Shown piece after piece: positions 1-8,106 of a DNA stretch of 54,773 bases. The DNA comes from Candidatus Hodarchaeota archaeon (GTDB taxonomy: Archaea > Asgardarchaeota > Heimdallarchaeia > Hodarchaeales > Hodarchaeaceae). A program made the translations under genes and the position numbers. The stretch covers positions 1 to 54,773 of the forward strand of contig JAEOTM010000196.1 of NCBI GenBank assembly GCA_016839815.1, read 5' to 3'. The notes under the pieces are model-generated. The model saw nothing but the letters and a program-made list of their open reading frames with translations. It did no database searches and was not told the DNA's origin. Numbering within the stretch: position 1 is the first letter of the stretch; each line of letters begins with the position of its first letter.

Positions 1-153
1 ATTGATTTTGAAAATGCAATTGAGCTTCTGCTAAGCCAGTAGCTGTTCTATCTGCCTCTGTAAAGTGTTTCCATATTGCATAAGGAATCTCTATAGTAAG
101 CTGTTGAGTCATTACAGCTTTTAAAGTTGTATATTTATCGGAAAGTGCCATAT
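1..153 (-). CDS. Hypothetical protein, N-terminal part only (cut by window edge)
   Basis: An open frame on the minus strand begins at an ATG (complement of 151-153) and runs off the left edge of the window, giving about 50 residues beginning MALSDKYTTLKAV. A second in-frame ATG lies 13 codons further in (MTQQLTIEIPYAIW). No Shine-Dalgarno sequence precedes either start. The visible part is soluble-looking, with no membrane segment and no recognisable motif. I cannot assign a function. It faces away from the zinc-ribbon gene's upstream side but shares its strand. Confidence 0.5.
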
Positions 154-298
154 TAAGTCATTCATAGGGAATAATTCAGGATTTGATTAATCTTATTCCT
201 AACTGCGATCTTTAGTTGACGTAAATAGAAGTCAGTTAATGTAATTCAATCTTCCTATTTCAAGAGAAGAATATTATTTTGGTAAAAAAGGCCAACTC

Positions 299-628
299 TC
301 AGACATGGGACATTTTTCCGCACTTAGGACAGAAAAAAACACCTGTTTTAGGCGCATATTCGGGGATATAGTTGCAATGGGGACAGACATAGGAAAGTTT
401 TGCGAGTTTGAATCGCTCCATTAGTTTGTCTTCTCTTCTTCCAGCTCGGACTCTCATAATGATAAATAAAACTAGGTGGAAGATTATTATTGGAGACAAA
501 TATAAGAGGATCTTTAAATTATATTCCGCTCCTTCAACCCACTCGGTAGGAGGTAAATCATGTAGGAAAATCCATACTTTTTCTCCCCAGTATGCCATTC
601 CATCACTGAGCCAATCTGCGTAATACAT
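299..628 (-). CDS. Small membrane protein with C-terminal zinc ribbon
   Basis: This 109-residue protein has one strongly hydrophobic segment at about residues 39-60, followed by a basic stretch (RVRAGRR). At its C-terminus it has a zinc-ribbon pattern, CPHC (82-85) and CPKC (100-103), separated by 14 residues. A bitopic protein with a cytosolic zinc ribbon is the simplest reading of the positive-inside charge. Start is the ATG at 626-628. Such short membrane-ribbon proteins are common in archaea and mostly uncharacterised; I cannot name a substrate or partner. A plus-strand open frame over the same DNA (408-623) lacks these motifs and was discarded. Confidence 0.65.
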   Translation of the reverse strand: MYYADWLSDGMAYWGEKVWIFLHDLPPTEWVEGAEYNLKILLYLSPIIIFHLVLFIIMRVRAGRREDKLMERFKLAKLSYVCPHCNYIPEYAPKTGVFFCPKCGKMSHV

Positions 629-773
629 TGATATTTCTCCAGAGCTATATAGTATGAGTACTAGCTATCAATAACAATTAAAGCCTTTCCTGAATGAATC
701 CCTACAATTACTCACGACATTTTGTTACATTTCAGATCACTTCTTCGGTTTCTCACACTGGAAGGATGACATT

Positions 774-1406
774 ATGAGTCATAAGGGCCGTCATTCCTTA
801 GTTGAACGTTTCAATTCCCTCCATCATTTTTCACAATATCAAAATTTGGGACGTTATCGTTTAGCTCAACTTCTGGGTCTAACTAGAGATCAAACACGAC
901 CTATTCTCGAGTATTTGGTTTTTAAAAGACTCATTAAGAAAATTAGCCGTCGGAAGGGACATTCTCTTACCCAAGAAGGGAACAATTTCATCTTATGGAC
1001 AAAAAAATTCTTCTTTCTTTCCCCTCAACGAGTCTATTTTGGTTCCGATTTTACGGTTGGAGCTAATGATGCTGTGGTGTGCTTAGATGCAGATGGAGTT
1101 GACCATCTTAACACTGTTGTTCTTCGTGATGAAGCTTTGCTTGCAGGTTCTAAAGGGTGCACCGTTTTTTTTCAAACATCTGAAGATCATATCTTTCTTC
1201 TTGATGTAGTTTACCCACCATTGCCCTCTTCCCCTGTAACTTCAAGAAAGATCAGGAAACTAATCAAAACTGTTACTAAAGATCTATCTTGGAAAAATAC
1301 TATTGTTGTTGTTGGAACTGGAGATTCTTTTCCTCTTGCCCAAAAAGGTGCCATGGCTGCTAGCTTGTTATTTATTTCTGAGGACATTAAAAAGGTTCTT
1401 TTGTAA
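774..1406 (+). CDS. Winged-helix (HTH) regulator-like protein, DUF4443-like
   Basis: The protein has 210 residues. Residues about 5-75 have the pattern of a winged helix-turn-helix: LGRYRLAQLLGLTRDQ, then a second helix with ILEYLVFKRLIKKISRRKGH leading into a wing ending LTQEG. The C-terminal half (about 85-210) is an alpha/beta domain with several hydrophobic strands, including TIVVVGTGDS near the end. This arrangement resembles archaeal proteins carrying the DUF4443 domain after an HTH, recalled from memory rather than searched. The ATG at 774 is preceded by a good ribosome-binding site, AAGGATGA, ending about five bases upstream. The ligand is unknown. It is convergent with the TrmO gene, with 5 bases between the stops. 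Confidence 0.6.
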   Translation: MSHKGRHSLVERFNSLHHFSQYQNLGRYRLAQLLGLTRDQTRPILEYLVFKRLIKKISRRKGHSLTQEGNNFILWTKKFFFLSPQRVYFGSDFTVGANDAVVCLDADGVDHLNTVVLRDEALLAGSKGCTVFFQTSEDHIFLLDVVYPPLPSSPVTSRKIRKLIKTVTKDLSWKNTIVVVGTGDSFPLAQKGAMAASLLFISEDIKKVLL

Positions 1407-1411
1407 TTAAT

Positions 1412-1888
1412 TTATTCCCAAAGCTTTGGATTGTGATTTTCGGTTAGGTTTGAAGGTCTAGAGACAAGTAAATGTTCAAACCAAGGCGGAAGGGTAATTT
1501 TTCCATCTATTCTATCTCCGTTTGGTAAATATGGCTTAATATCAATAACTGGTGTTCCTTCAAATGCATCAATATAGTCAAGAAAAATAAAAGATTCCTT
1601 TATATCAACTATATGAGCTAAAGTCATACCAATTGGATTTGGTCGTCTTGGTGATCGTGTCGCAAAGGTTCCCATTTGCTCAGGATGAATTGGGGTATTC
1701 CTGACTCTAGGTGTAGTTATACGGGCGTGTCTAGCCTCTTTCGTATCATTTTCATGAATCCACCATAGAATGAAAATATGAGATATTGTTTCCAATCGAA
1801 ATAGTCCATCTCTGTATTCGGAAAGAATTTCGATGAATGATTTTCCCTCTGCTTTACGAATGTATCCTATTGGTTTGATTTCAAACAA
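1412..1888 (-). CDS. trmO: TrmO/TsaA-like tRNA methyltransferase
   Basis: TrmO is a SAM-dependent enzyme that N6-methylates N6-threonylcarbamoyladenosine at position 37 of tRNAs reading ACY codons. The protein has 158 residues, a typical single-domain size. It shows the family signatures FEIKPIGYIRK at the N-terminus, GTFATRSPRRPNPIG at 73-87 and DAFEGTPVIDIKPY at 107-120. The start is a TTG (complement of 1886-1888), since no ATG fits ahead of the conserved IKPIG. Substrate modification is inferred from the family; archaeal members are less studied than the E. coli enzyme. Confidence 0.85.
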   Translation of the reverse strand: MFEIKPIGYIRKAEGKSFIEILSEYRDGLFRLETISHIFILWWIHENDTKEARHARITTPRVRNTPIHPEQMGTFATRSPRRPNPIGMTLAHIVDIKESFIFLDYIDAFEGTPVIDIKPYLPNGDRIDGKITLPPWFEHLLVSRPSNLTENHNPKLWE

Positions 1889-2238
1889 TTATTCACACCA
1901 TTTGAATCATGAAAAGATAAGATTGAAATAAGTTTTTTAGAAGTTATCAAGATTATCAATCTCGATTTCCTGTTCTTATACGTATTTCTTTAACGAAAAT
2001 ACTGTTTATATTATATATAAGAAAAAAGCTATTGTGTGTTATAGAATTCTAGTAAAAATTTTTCTTGATTTCACTTTTAGTTAAAATAATTTTTATTAAA
2101 GTACTTTTAAACATATTAAAAACCATCTAATAATAAAATAAATTGTTTAAGCGGGAATTACAGAAAATCGTATAGGTCGTAACCCCTATAATTGCATTGT
2201 TCTGTCGAATCCACAAGCAATTGATCATAATTTATGGG
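1889..2238. other. AT-rich divergent intergenic region
   Basis: These 350 bases separate the divergent TrmO and BtuF-like genes. They hold several A/T runs and a good archaeal TATA-like stretch (TTTATATTATATATAA, about 2005-2020), which could serve either direction. Close to btuF there is an inverted repeat, annotated separately. A TTG-initiated extension of the btuF frame from 2197 is possible but unlikely. I see no RNA gene. Confidence 0.5.
2171..2190. promoter_or_regulatory. Inverted repeat upstream of the importer operon
   Basis: TATAGGTCGTAACCCCTATA consists of two 6-base arms (TATAGG and CCTATA) around an 8-base spacer. It ends 48 bases before the btuF-like ATG. Its position suits an operator or 5' UTR hairpin controlling metal or cofactor uptake, but no regulator is identified and one such repeat could arise by chance in AT-rich DNA. 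Confidence 0.35.
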
Positions 2239-3321
2239 ATGAATTTGGAACATCGTTATAGTTATTACACTTTAATCATTATATTCTGTATTTCTTTAGG
2301 AATTACTGCTGTACAAGTCAATTCACAAATTGAAATGGAACAAACATCGTCTTCAAATACTTCTTATCCTTTTACTCTTACAGATGGCCTTGGACGTAAT
2401 GTTACTTTCACTGAAGAGCCACAGAAAGTAATTAGCATTGCTCCTAGTGCAACAGAAATTATATTTGCAGTTGGGGCTGGTGATAAAGTCATTGCAGTGG
2501 ACTTCAGTAGTAATTATCCCAATGAAACAGCATCCTTACCGAAAGTGAATAATTTTCCATCAATTGATTTAGAAGCTTTACTTGTTCTCAACCCTGACCT
2601 TGTTTTTGGTGCGGGAATTACCAGTAATGAAGATGTGGCCGCAATGGAAAATCAGGGAATCCAGGTTTTCATCCTAGCACCGTTTACAATTACTGAAGTT
2701 CTTGATGATATAGGAAATGTAGGGCAAATTCTGAATCATGTAACCGAAGCCAGTACTCTGAAGGATTCAATTCAATCCCGTTTAGACTCTGTACTTGTGA
2801 ATACCTCCTCTCTCTCTTATCGTCCTAAAGTATATCTAGAATTTGCATCTGATCCTCTATACACATTTGGTAAAGGAACCTATGGTCATGATCTCATTGA
2901 ATTAGCAGGGGGTATTAATATTGCCGAGAATGCAACAGATCTGTATCCTCTAGTTGATAATGAATTTGTGATTACAAGTAATCCTGATATTATATTATAT
3001 AGCAAAGGATCTTGGACAACAACAAACAGTTCCTCAATAAGTGCCCGCGTTGGCTGGGGAGCTATTACTGCAGTAAAAAATGGAATGATTTTCCCTATTA
3101 ATGAAGACTGGGTTTCTCGTGGTGGGCCTAGAATTATTGATGGTCTCGAAGCGATCCACTCTAGGGTACAAGAAGTACTGAGAGATAAAGAGTCAAGCCT
3201 AGTAGATACATCAAGCTCAACAAAGATTAATACGGACATTATTCCATTCCAAACCTTTAATATTTTTGGAATTTTGCCTATCTTGGCTGTTATAGTATTC
3301 AGACGACTTCATCAATTATAA
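2239..3321 (+). CDS. btuF: Cobalamin/siderophore ABC transporter substrate-binding protein (BtuF/FecB-like)
   Basis: This is the extracellular binding component of a type II ABC importer. It has 360 residues from the chosen ATG, with an N-terminal hydrophobic signal segment (about 8-28), a Ser/Thr-rich linker, and the periplasmic-binding core starting at PFTLTDGLGRNVTF. Family motifs include KVISIAPSATEIIFAVGAGD, SIDLEALLVLNPDLVFG and a late WGAITAVKNGMIFPI. Instead of a lipobox it ends in a hydrophobic C-terminal anchor followed by RRLHQL, a common archaeal arrangement. A TTG 14 codons upstream (2197) is in frame but gives a poor signal peptide. It begins the btuF-btuC-btuD cluster. Vitamin B12 and ferric siderophores cannot be told apart from sequence alone. 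Confidence 0.85.
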   Translation: MNLEHRYSYYTLIIIFCISLGITAVQVNSQIEMEQTSSSNTSYPFTLTDGLGRNVTFTEEPQKVISIAPSATEIIFAVGAGDKVIAVDFSSNYPNETASLPKVNNFPSIDLEALLVLNPDLVFGAGITSNEDVAAMENQGIQVFILAPFTITEVLDDIGNVGQILNHVTEASTLKDSIQSRLDSVLVNTSSLSYRPKVYLEFASDPLYTFGKGTYGHDLIELAGGINIAENATDLYPLVDNEFVITSNPDIILYSKGSWTTTNSSSISARVGWGAITAVKNGMIFPINEDWVSRGGPRIIDGLEAIHSRVQEVLRDKESSLVDTSSSTKINTDIIPFQTFNIFGILPILAVIVFRRLHQL

Positions 3322-3328
3322 TAGATAC

Positions 3329-4492
3329 ATGGGGAACTTTTTATTGTCATTAAGTCGAAAAAACAGGATAAAAAAATCTCTCTCCTACGATTCTCTCACT
3401 CATTATCAAAAGAAGAGATTCTACTGGATATTGTTAATTTTTATTAGCAGCTTTGGACTTATAGTATGCATTCTTGGTGCTCTTATGTTCGGAGCGGCTG
3501 GTCCCTTTGGTCCTGCAAACACACGAATCTTTACAATTATCGATGTTTTACAGGAATTAATGAGAAATCTCCTAAAACCAATCCTAGACTTCTTCCACTT
3601 ACCTGTGAGTGAGGAAGTAAGCCTTTCAAAGGTTATTATATGGGATATTCGACTTCCGAGAGTTCTTATGGGTGCTCTTGTTGGAATGGCATTAGCTGTT
3701 GCAGGAACAGTTATGCAAGCACTTTTTCGTAATCCAATGGCTGATCCATACATTATTGGTTTAGCATCAGGTGCATCTGTAGGAGCCTCAATTGTTATTG
3801 TTGCTGGTAGTTCTTTATTCTTATTTGCAGACTACACACTCCCAATTTTCGCTTTTGGTGGAGCTTTAATTACCATTATACTCGTGTACCAGATTTCTAA
3901 TATCCAAGGAACGATCAGCGTGGATACTTTGCTTCTCTCTGGAATTACAGTTGGATCCTTTATGACAGCAATTACTTCATTTTTAACCTACATCTCTGGG
4001 GAACATTTACGACCAATTGTTTTTTGGTTGATGGGAGGATTATCATTAGTTGAAGGAGATTGGGATTCCGTAATAATTGCAGCGCTTATTATTGTTCCTT
4101 CTTGTCTTATTTGCCTGATACTTGCCAGGCCCTTGAATTTATTATTATTAGGTGAGGAAACAGCCCAATTTCGAGGATTGGATGTTCAGAAAATCCAACG
4201 TATACTTTTAATCCTAGCTACGTTAATGACAGCAGTTTCAGTTGCATTTACAGGAGTGATTGGTTTTGTAGGCCTCATTATACCACATTTAGTCCGGTTG
4301 ATCACAGGACCCGATCATCGCATTCTTCTTCCTGTATCTGCTTTAAGTGGTGCTACTTTTCTGATCCTAGCAGATGTACTTGCTAAAACCATTATCTATC
4401 CTACTGAATTGCCTGTGGGTATAATTACGGCTTTTTGTGGAGCACCATTCTTTCTTTATTTATTACGTAAATATAAAAAAACCAGGTACTAA
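3329..4492 (+). CDS. btuC: FecCD/BtuC-type ABC transporter permease
   Basis: This 387-residue polytopic protein belongs to the FecCD family, which forms the dimeric channel of cobalamin, heme and siderophore importers. About ten hydrophobic helices are visible. The hallmark stretch RLPRVLMGALVGMALAVAG is followed by GTVMQALFRNPMADPYIIG and GASVGASI. Near the C-terminus are GFVGLIIPHLVRL and DHRILLPVSALSGA, the region that contacts the ATPase. The first 35 residues are a basic, possibly cytosolic, extension. It starts 7 bases after the binding-protein stop and its end is followed 13 bases later by the ATPase gene. Confidence 0.9.
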   Translation: MGNFLLSLSRKNRIKKSLSYDSLTHYQKKRFYWILLIFISSFGLIVCILGALMFGAAGPFGPANTRIFTIIDVLQELMRNLLKPILDFFHLPVSEEVSLSKVIIWDIRLPRVLMGALVGMALAVAGTVMQALFRNPMADPYIIGLASGASVGASIVIVAGSSLFLFADYTLPIFAFGGALITIILVYQISNIQGTISVDTLLLSGITVGSFMTAITSFLTYISGEHLRPIVFWLMGGLSLVEGDWDSVIIAALIIVPSCLICLILARPLNLLLLGEETAQFRGLDVQKIQRILLILATLMTAVSVAFTGVIGFVGLIIPHLVRLITGPDHRILLPVSALSGATFLILADVLAKTIIYPTELPVGIITAFCGAPFFLYLLRKYKKTRY

Positions 4493-4505
4493 TCGAGGGT
4501 TATCT

Positions 4506-5309
4506 GTGGATATAAAAGTTGAAAACGTCTCATTCAAGTTTGATAGGGAAAAAATCCTAGATGCGATATCTTTTAATGCCAAGAAAGGACAGATTCTCGG
4601 GATTATTGGGCCTAATGGTTCTGGGAAAACTACACTATTACGTTGCCTTGCAGGAGTTCTCAAACCGGATCAGGGCACAATCTATATTAAAAGTAAGGAT
4701 GTCCAGACTTATAGTAGAAAAGAACTTGCTCGAATTCTCTCTGTTGTTCCTCAAATTAGTACATTTACCACAGGATTTACAGTTTTCGAGACAGTTCTAA
4801 TGGGCAGATACCCACATCTAGGGATATATCAGCGGGAGTCAGAAAAAGATTATAAAATTGTTACTTCAGCCTTAGATCGGGTGGGAATAACACACCTAGG
4901 AAATAGGGTGGTCACTGAACTTAGTGGAGGAGAAAAACAATTAGTGACTATTGCACTAGGTCTGGCACAAGAACCCACTATTCTGTGTCTCGATGAACCA
5001 ACCTTGCATCTCGATATCAATATGCAGTATAAAATTATGGAGTTAAGTAAAGAAATATGTCGAAATAAGCAGATCGGAGTGATTGTCGTACTTCATGATC
5101 TTGCTCTAGCCGCTCAGTATTGTGATAAGATTATCATATTGAAAGATGGACGAATCCATGCTTTTGGATCTCCAGATGAGGTAATTAGCAGAGAATATAT
5201 CGAATCTACCTATGGAGTAAAGGTTATTGTTGGACGAGACACTGTAACGGATTTAAAGTATATTGTACCGAATTTGCACAGTAAAAAAGAGAGTAGAAGT
5301 GTTAATTAA
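4506..5309 (+). CDS. btuD: ABC transporter ATP-binding protein (BtuD/FecE-like)
   Basis: This is the ATPase of the importer. It has Walker A GPNGSGKT at 35-42, the Q-loop in VVPQISTF, signature LSGGEKQ, Walker B ILCLDEPT with DIN after it (D-loop), and the H-loop in VVLHD. The 267-residue length is normal. I place the start at GTG 4506, because GAGGG at 4495-4499 is a ribosome-binding site at proper spacing and the frame upstream lies inside the permease gene. The upstream GTG at 4437 would add 23 non-conserved residues. Confidence 0.9.
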   Translation: MDIKVENVSFKFDREKILDAISFNAKKGQILGIIGPNGSGKTTLLRCLAGVLKPDQGTIYIKSKDVQTYSRKELARILSVVPQISTFTTGFTVFETVLMGRYPHLGIYQRESEKDYKIVTSALDRVGITHLGNRVVTELSGGEKQLVTIALGLAQEPTILCLDEPTLHLDINMQYKIMELSKEICRNKQIGVIVVLHDLALAAQYCDKIIILKDGRIHAFGSPDEVISREYIESTYGVKVIVGRDTVTDLKYIVPNLHSKKESRSVN

Positions 5310-5359
5310 TTTAGCTTACAGTAAAAGAATCTAAAGAATAATTGCATTAGGTTTCATTG

Positions 5360-5716
5360 ATGTCGGTAATTCCCCCTTCTATTAGGAAATTTCTTGATTC
5401 GGGACGAGGAGAAATTCGTCAGCTTGAACATGAATATCATATATGGCTAATAGCTACTTTACTTGCAGGTATCACAAGTATCTTACTGATTATTGCTCTT
5501 TTGCTCCTCTTTACTATCGAAAGTAATAATAACCTGATATTCATACGGATAATCATTGGATTAGCATTTATTAGCAATGTAATTATTTTTTCTATAGTTT
5601 ACCAAGAAACGCTATCTCGTAGGCGATATTTACTGGAAATTCAGCGTCTGATGATGAATGGCCTATCTTTCCTTGAATCTATTCGACGTGGATTTCGAGA
5701 TATGTTCGGAAAGTAA
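5360..5716 (+). CDS. Small two-helix membrane protein
   Basis: This 118-residue protein has two hydrophobic segments at about residues 29-52 and 61-83, flanked by charged helices. The C-terminal part (ETLSRRRYLLEIQRLMMNG) is basic and helical, likely cytosolic. Start is taken as ATG 5360; the TTG just before it is also in frame. It follows the importer ATPase by 50 bases, so it may be cotranscribed, but no known importer subunit looks like this. No function assigned. Confidence 0.55.
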   Translation: MSVIPPSIRKFLDSGRGEIRQLEHEYHIWLIATLLAGITSILLIIALLLLFTIESNNNLIFIRIIIGLAFISNVIIFSIVYQETLSRRRYLLEIQRLMMNGLSFLESIRRGFRDMFGK

Positions 5717-5817
5717 GATTCAATCTAGACATATCAACAGAAAACTGTGAATTTACAAATCATTATTAATGGGTACTGAGTTATTAGAAAGTGCATATCA
5801 GTCTAGTACTTACCTGA

Positions 5818-5831
5818 AGTGCTAGTGCACT
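5818..5831. promoter_or_regulatory. Short hairpin-forming inverted repeat
   Basis: AGTGCTAGTGCACT has 5-base arms AGTGC and GCACT around a TAGT loop, about 28 bases upstream of the ATG at 5860. A partly related sequence (GTGCAT...TCTAGTACT) lies about 25 bases earlier. It could be an operator or simply chance. Confidence 0.25.
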
Positions 5832-5859
5832 GTTTAAACTTTTTATGAGGAAATCACTA

Positions 5860-6258
5860 ATGCCCGAAGCAAATATTCCTGGAATGGCGTTCAAAGCACG
5901 TTTAACTAAAAGAAAAGGGAATCCAGTTGTTGAACTTATTTTTCGTGGAGATGTAGTGACATCTGTCGATTTAGGTGAACACTTGTCGGAAGCAGTTGTT
6001 GAAACGGGTCTGAAAATGGCCTGTAAGGAAGCTGATATCGAGCATCAAGTACCGAAAGCTTTACTAGGACAAGTTGCAGGGGAGTTATATAAAAATGCAG
6101 GTTTAGCCGAAGGTAAATCATTAGTGCCTCAGGAATTTGAAACAGGGTTAGAATCTTCTTCTCTCGACCGTCGATTAGAACTTATTATGAGTACCCTTGT
6201 TAAAATCAATAAGCGTCTGGATAGAATCGAAACCTTACTAGAAGACTCATCTAGTTAA
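5860..6258 (+). CDS. Conserved-looking hypothetical protein with C-terminal coiled coil
   Basis: The protein has 132 residues from ATG 5860, which is preceded by GAGG nine bases upstream; ATG 5845 is an alternative start. The N-terminal part (about 5-85) is a compact alpha/beta region with FKARLTKRKGNPVVELIF, GEHLSEAVVE and VPKALLGQVAGELY. The last 35 residues (SSLDRRLELIMSTLVKINKR) form a heptad-like amphipathic helix, suggesting oligomerisation. No enzymatic motif is visible. It stands alone between the importer and the tRNA gene. Function unknown. Confidence 0.6.
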   Translation: MPEANIPGMAFKARLTKRKGNPVVELIFRGDVVTSVDLGEHLSEAVVETGLKMACKEADIEHQVPKALLGQVAGELYKNAGLAEGKSLVPQEFETGLESSSLDRRLELIMSTLVKINKRLDRIETLLEDSSS

Positions 6259-6313
6259 GAATCGGGAATCTTTCCCAATATCGATTCCAACAACATTCTT
6301 GTAGAAACTAAGT

Positions 6314-6331
6314 GAATCTTTATATAGATTC
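6314..6331 (+). promoter_or_regulatory. TATA box of tRNA-Tyr gene, inside a palindrome
   Basis: GAATCTTTATATAGATTC has perfect 6-base arms (GAATCT, AGATTC) around TTATAT. The TATA element CTTTATATAG (6318-6327) lies about 45 bases before the tRNA 5' end, which would give a leader of roughly 20 bases if transcription starts 25 bases downstream of TATA. Confidence 0.55.
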
Positions 6332-6387
6332 ATTCATCCGCCTGTTTGAAGAGTATTTCATGCCTTACCCTTGGTAGCTCAGCCTGG

Positions 6388-6418
6388 AAGCTTTGGTTCA
6401 TGTAGAGCCTTAGTCTAA
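6388..6418 (+). other. Probable D-loop intron of tRNA-Tyr (boundaries approximate)
   Basis: The D-loop spans 39 bases (6381-6419), where about 8-9 are expected. Removing 6388-6418 would leave AGCCTGG plus T, a normal archaeal D-loop with GG at 18-19. The insertion can fold: 6388-6394 pairs with 6404-6411 with one bulged base, and 6381-6384 pairs with 6413-6416 at three of four positions. That leaves bulges near 6385-6387 and 6417-6419, a relaxed bulge-helix-bulge. The exact splice sites are uncertain by one or two bases. Confidence 0.6.
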
Positions 6419-6435
6419 TGAGCCCTCGGCTGTAG

Positions 6436-6488
6436 ACAAATGTCACACCTTTGAGTAATCGATGACGAGGTTGTTAGTCAGGGCAGTC
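6436..6488 (+). other. Canonical 37/38 intron of tRNA-Tyr
   Basis: The four-base central helix CTGT (6430-6433) pairs with GCAG (6483-6486, one G-T pair). The 3-base bulges are AGA (6434-6436) and TCA (6487-6489). Cutting after the second base of each bulge, as archaeal splicing endonuclease does, removes 53 bases and rebuilds loop CTGTAGA. The inner helix beyond the bulges is weak in my reading. Confidence 0.8.
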
Positions 6489-6550
6489 ACCGAGTTGTCC
6501 CGTGTTCAAATCACGGCCAAGGGATCTCTTACTTTTACTCATGTTGACTG

Positions 6551-7831
6551 ATGCGAGAGCTTTTCTTAATGGTGAAAAATGGCAACAAGTATATTGTGTT
6601 ACTTTATTGGGACAAAATAACTTGGTACGCATTTGGAGCTATTACAGCAAGTCTTAATCAATCACATATTCCATTTGAAGTTTTCAAAGGAGAGATTATT
6701 CCTAAGATTGAAGAATGGACTAATGATGGTTATTCTGTGATATTTGGAGAATCCTCTCGAAATATGACATTATCAGGATTAAAAACACGCTTAAAAACAA
6801 TTGAGAACACTTTCTCATCAAAAGAAGTTATTTCAGTGATTGGAGGCCCACACGCATCAGGTAATCCGCTTCAAATTTTGAATATGGGTGCTAATTTCGT
6901 TGTTATTGGTGAAGGAGAAGTTACATTCCCCAAATTAATACATTCACTAGAAATGCAGGACTTTTCACTTCAACCACAAATAAACTTACCAGGAATAGCG
7001 TATCTTGACTCAAACAGAGATTTAGTGAAAGCTCCTTCTCGTCCTCGGATTGATCTTAATCACTATTGTCCTTACTCTGCTCATGAACCCTTTCCTCTTC
7101 ACCCACCTATTGAGATCATGCGTGGGTGTGCATTTCGATGTCGTTTCTGCCAAGTACCCTATATGTATGGAAATCCCAGATTTCGCTCAATTGAATCAAT
7201 CGGTAAAATTATTGATCATTATTATCACTACTTCCAACCATTAAAGAAACATGTCGACATCCGTATTATAGCTCCTAACTCATTGGGTTATATGGAGAAA
7301 AAACGCGGAGTTCCTAATATATTTGCCCTTAAAGAACTTATTAAACGCATTCGTCAGTATGAAGTTAGGTTATTTCTTGGAACATTCCCCTCTGAAGTTA
7401 GACCAGAATATATAACAGAAGATGTTGTCTCGTTATTTTCGACAGTGGAAAATACACAAATTTCTGTTGGATTTCAAAGTGGTTCTGATAGGGTGTTATC
7501 TGACATGCGTCGTGGGCATAATGTTGATGCAGGATTGCAAGCATATGAGTTATTAACTGATCAAGGATATACACCGAAGTTTGACTTTATTCTTGGCACT
7601 CCATATGAAACAGAGCAGGATCAATGGGATACTCTAGGTATAATTCGTGAACTAGGTAAAAAATCTCAAGTACGATTGCATTATTTTATGCCTTTGCCTG
7701 GAACACCATGGGCATTAGAAAACCCCTCTCCTCTTTTTCCTCAGGTTCATTCTGAAATAGGTCGTCTTGCACACGATGAGATTCTTTCAGGGGATTTCGA
7801 TCGTCAGTATTCCTTCAGTAAAAGAAAATGA
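6551..7831 (+). CDS. B12-binding/radical SAM protein (MJ1487-like)
   Basis: This 426-residue protein has a Rossmann-like N-terminal region (about 14-165) of the B12-binding type, with ISVIGGPHASGNP and FVVIGEGEVTFP. A radical SAM core follows: the cluster motif CAFRCRFC (C193, C197, C200) sits in a CxxxCxxC pattern, then PRFRSIESIGKII, GFQSGSDRVLSDMRRGH and a C-terminal FILGTPYET. It would generate the 5'-deoxyadenosyl radical. The order and length match the archaeal MJ1487-like family (recalled), whose substrate is unknown. ATG 6569 (MVKNGNKY) is an alternative start. A cobalamin importer nearby is suggestive but proves nothing. Confidence 0.8.
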   Translation: MRELFLMVKNGNKYIVLLYWDKITWYAFGAITASLNQSHIPFEVFKGEIIPKIEEWTNDGYSVIFGESSRNMTLSGLKTRLKTIENTFSSKEVISVIGGPHASGNPLQILNMGANFVVIGEGEVTFPKLIHSLEMQDFSLQPQINLPGIAYLDSNRDLVKAPSRPRIDLNHYCPYSAHEPFPLHPPIEIMRGCAFRCRFCQVPYMYGNPRFRSIESIGKIIDHYYHYFQPLKKHVDIRIIAPNSLGYMEKKRGVPNIFALKELIKRIRQYEVRLFLGTFPSEVRPEYITEDVVSLFSTVENTQISVGFQSGSDRVLSDMRRGHNVDAGLQAYELLTDQGYTPKFDFILGTPYETEQDQWDTLGIIRELGKKSQVRLHYFMPLPGTPWALENPSPLFPQVHSEIGRLAHDEILSGDFDRQYSFSKRK

Positions 7832-7848
7832 TTATACTCTATTGTGAG

Positions 7849-8106
7849 TTATTTTTTTTTCATTCGGAGCTGTCTTTCAGCATTAAGTTGTCGTTCCGCA
7901 ACATTAATAATTTTGAGGATAACAACAACCCATAACACGGTTGTTAAGATCGATAATGTGCCCCCTGTGTTCCACGTATCGCGCTGTAAGAAACCAATAG
8001 AAATAATATTTTCTAGTATAACCAAACAAGGGAGAATCCATACCAAATTACTTAGAGAAACAATTAATTTGGCCTCAGCTGATTCTAATGTCATATCTTC
8101 TATCAT
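7849..8106 (-). CDS. Small membrane protein, two predicted helices
   Basis: The 85-residue frame has hydrophobic segments at about 20-40 and 49-68, and a strongly basic, charged tail (NAERQLRMKKK). This is a natural membrane-protein layout. A plus-strand frame of nearly the same length (7844-8110) overlaps completely but has scattered Cys, His and Ser and no coherent helix pattern, so I prefer the minus strand. Start is the ATG at 8104-8106. Nothing indicates function. The next 200 bases (8107-8306) hold nothing recognisable. Confidence 0.5.
   Translation of the reverse strand: MIEDMTLESAEAKLIVSLSNLVWILPCLVILENIISIGFLQRDTWNTGGTLSILTTVLWVVVILKIINVAERQLNAERQLRMKKK

Larger units (their letters stand above)
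6368..6524 (+). tRNA. tRNA-Tyr(GTA) with two apparent introns
   Basis: Acceptor arms CCCTTGG (6368-6374) and CCAAGGG (6517-6523) pair fully; A6524 is the discriminator. The D-stem is GCTC (6377-6380) with GAGC (6420-6423). The anticodon stem is CTCGG (6425-6429) with CCGAG (6490-6494). The variable loop is TTGTC, and the T-arm is CCGTG, TTCAAAT, CACGG (6500-6516). The anticodon GTA is at 6432-6434. C1:G72 and A73 are archaeal tyrosine identity elements. The anticodon loop holds a 53-base intron and the D-loop a roughly 31-base insertion. Removing both leaves 73 bases, a normal length without encoded CCA. The gene is on the same strand as, and 26 bases before, the radical SAM gene. Confidence 0.9.
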
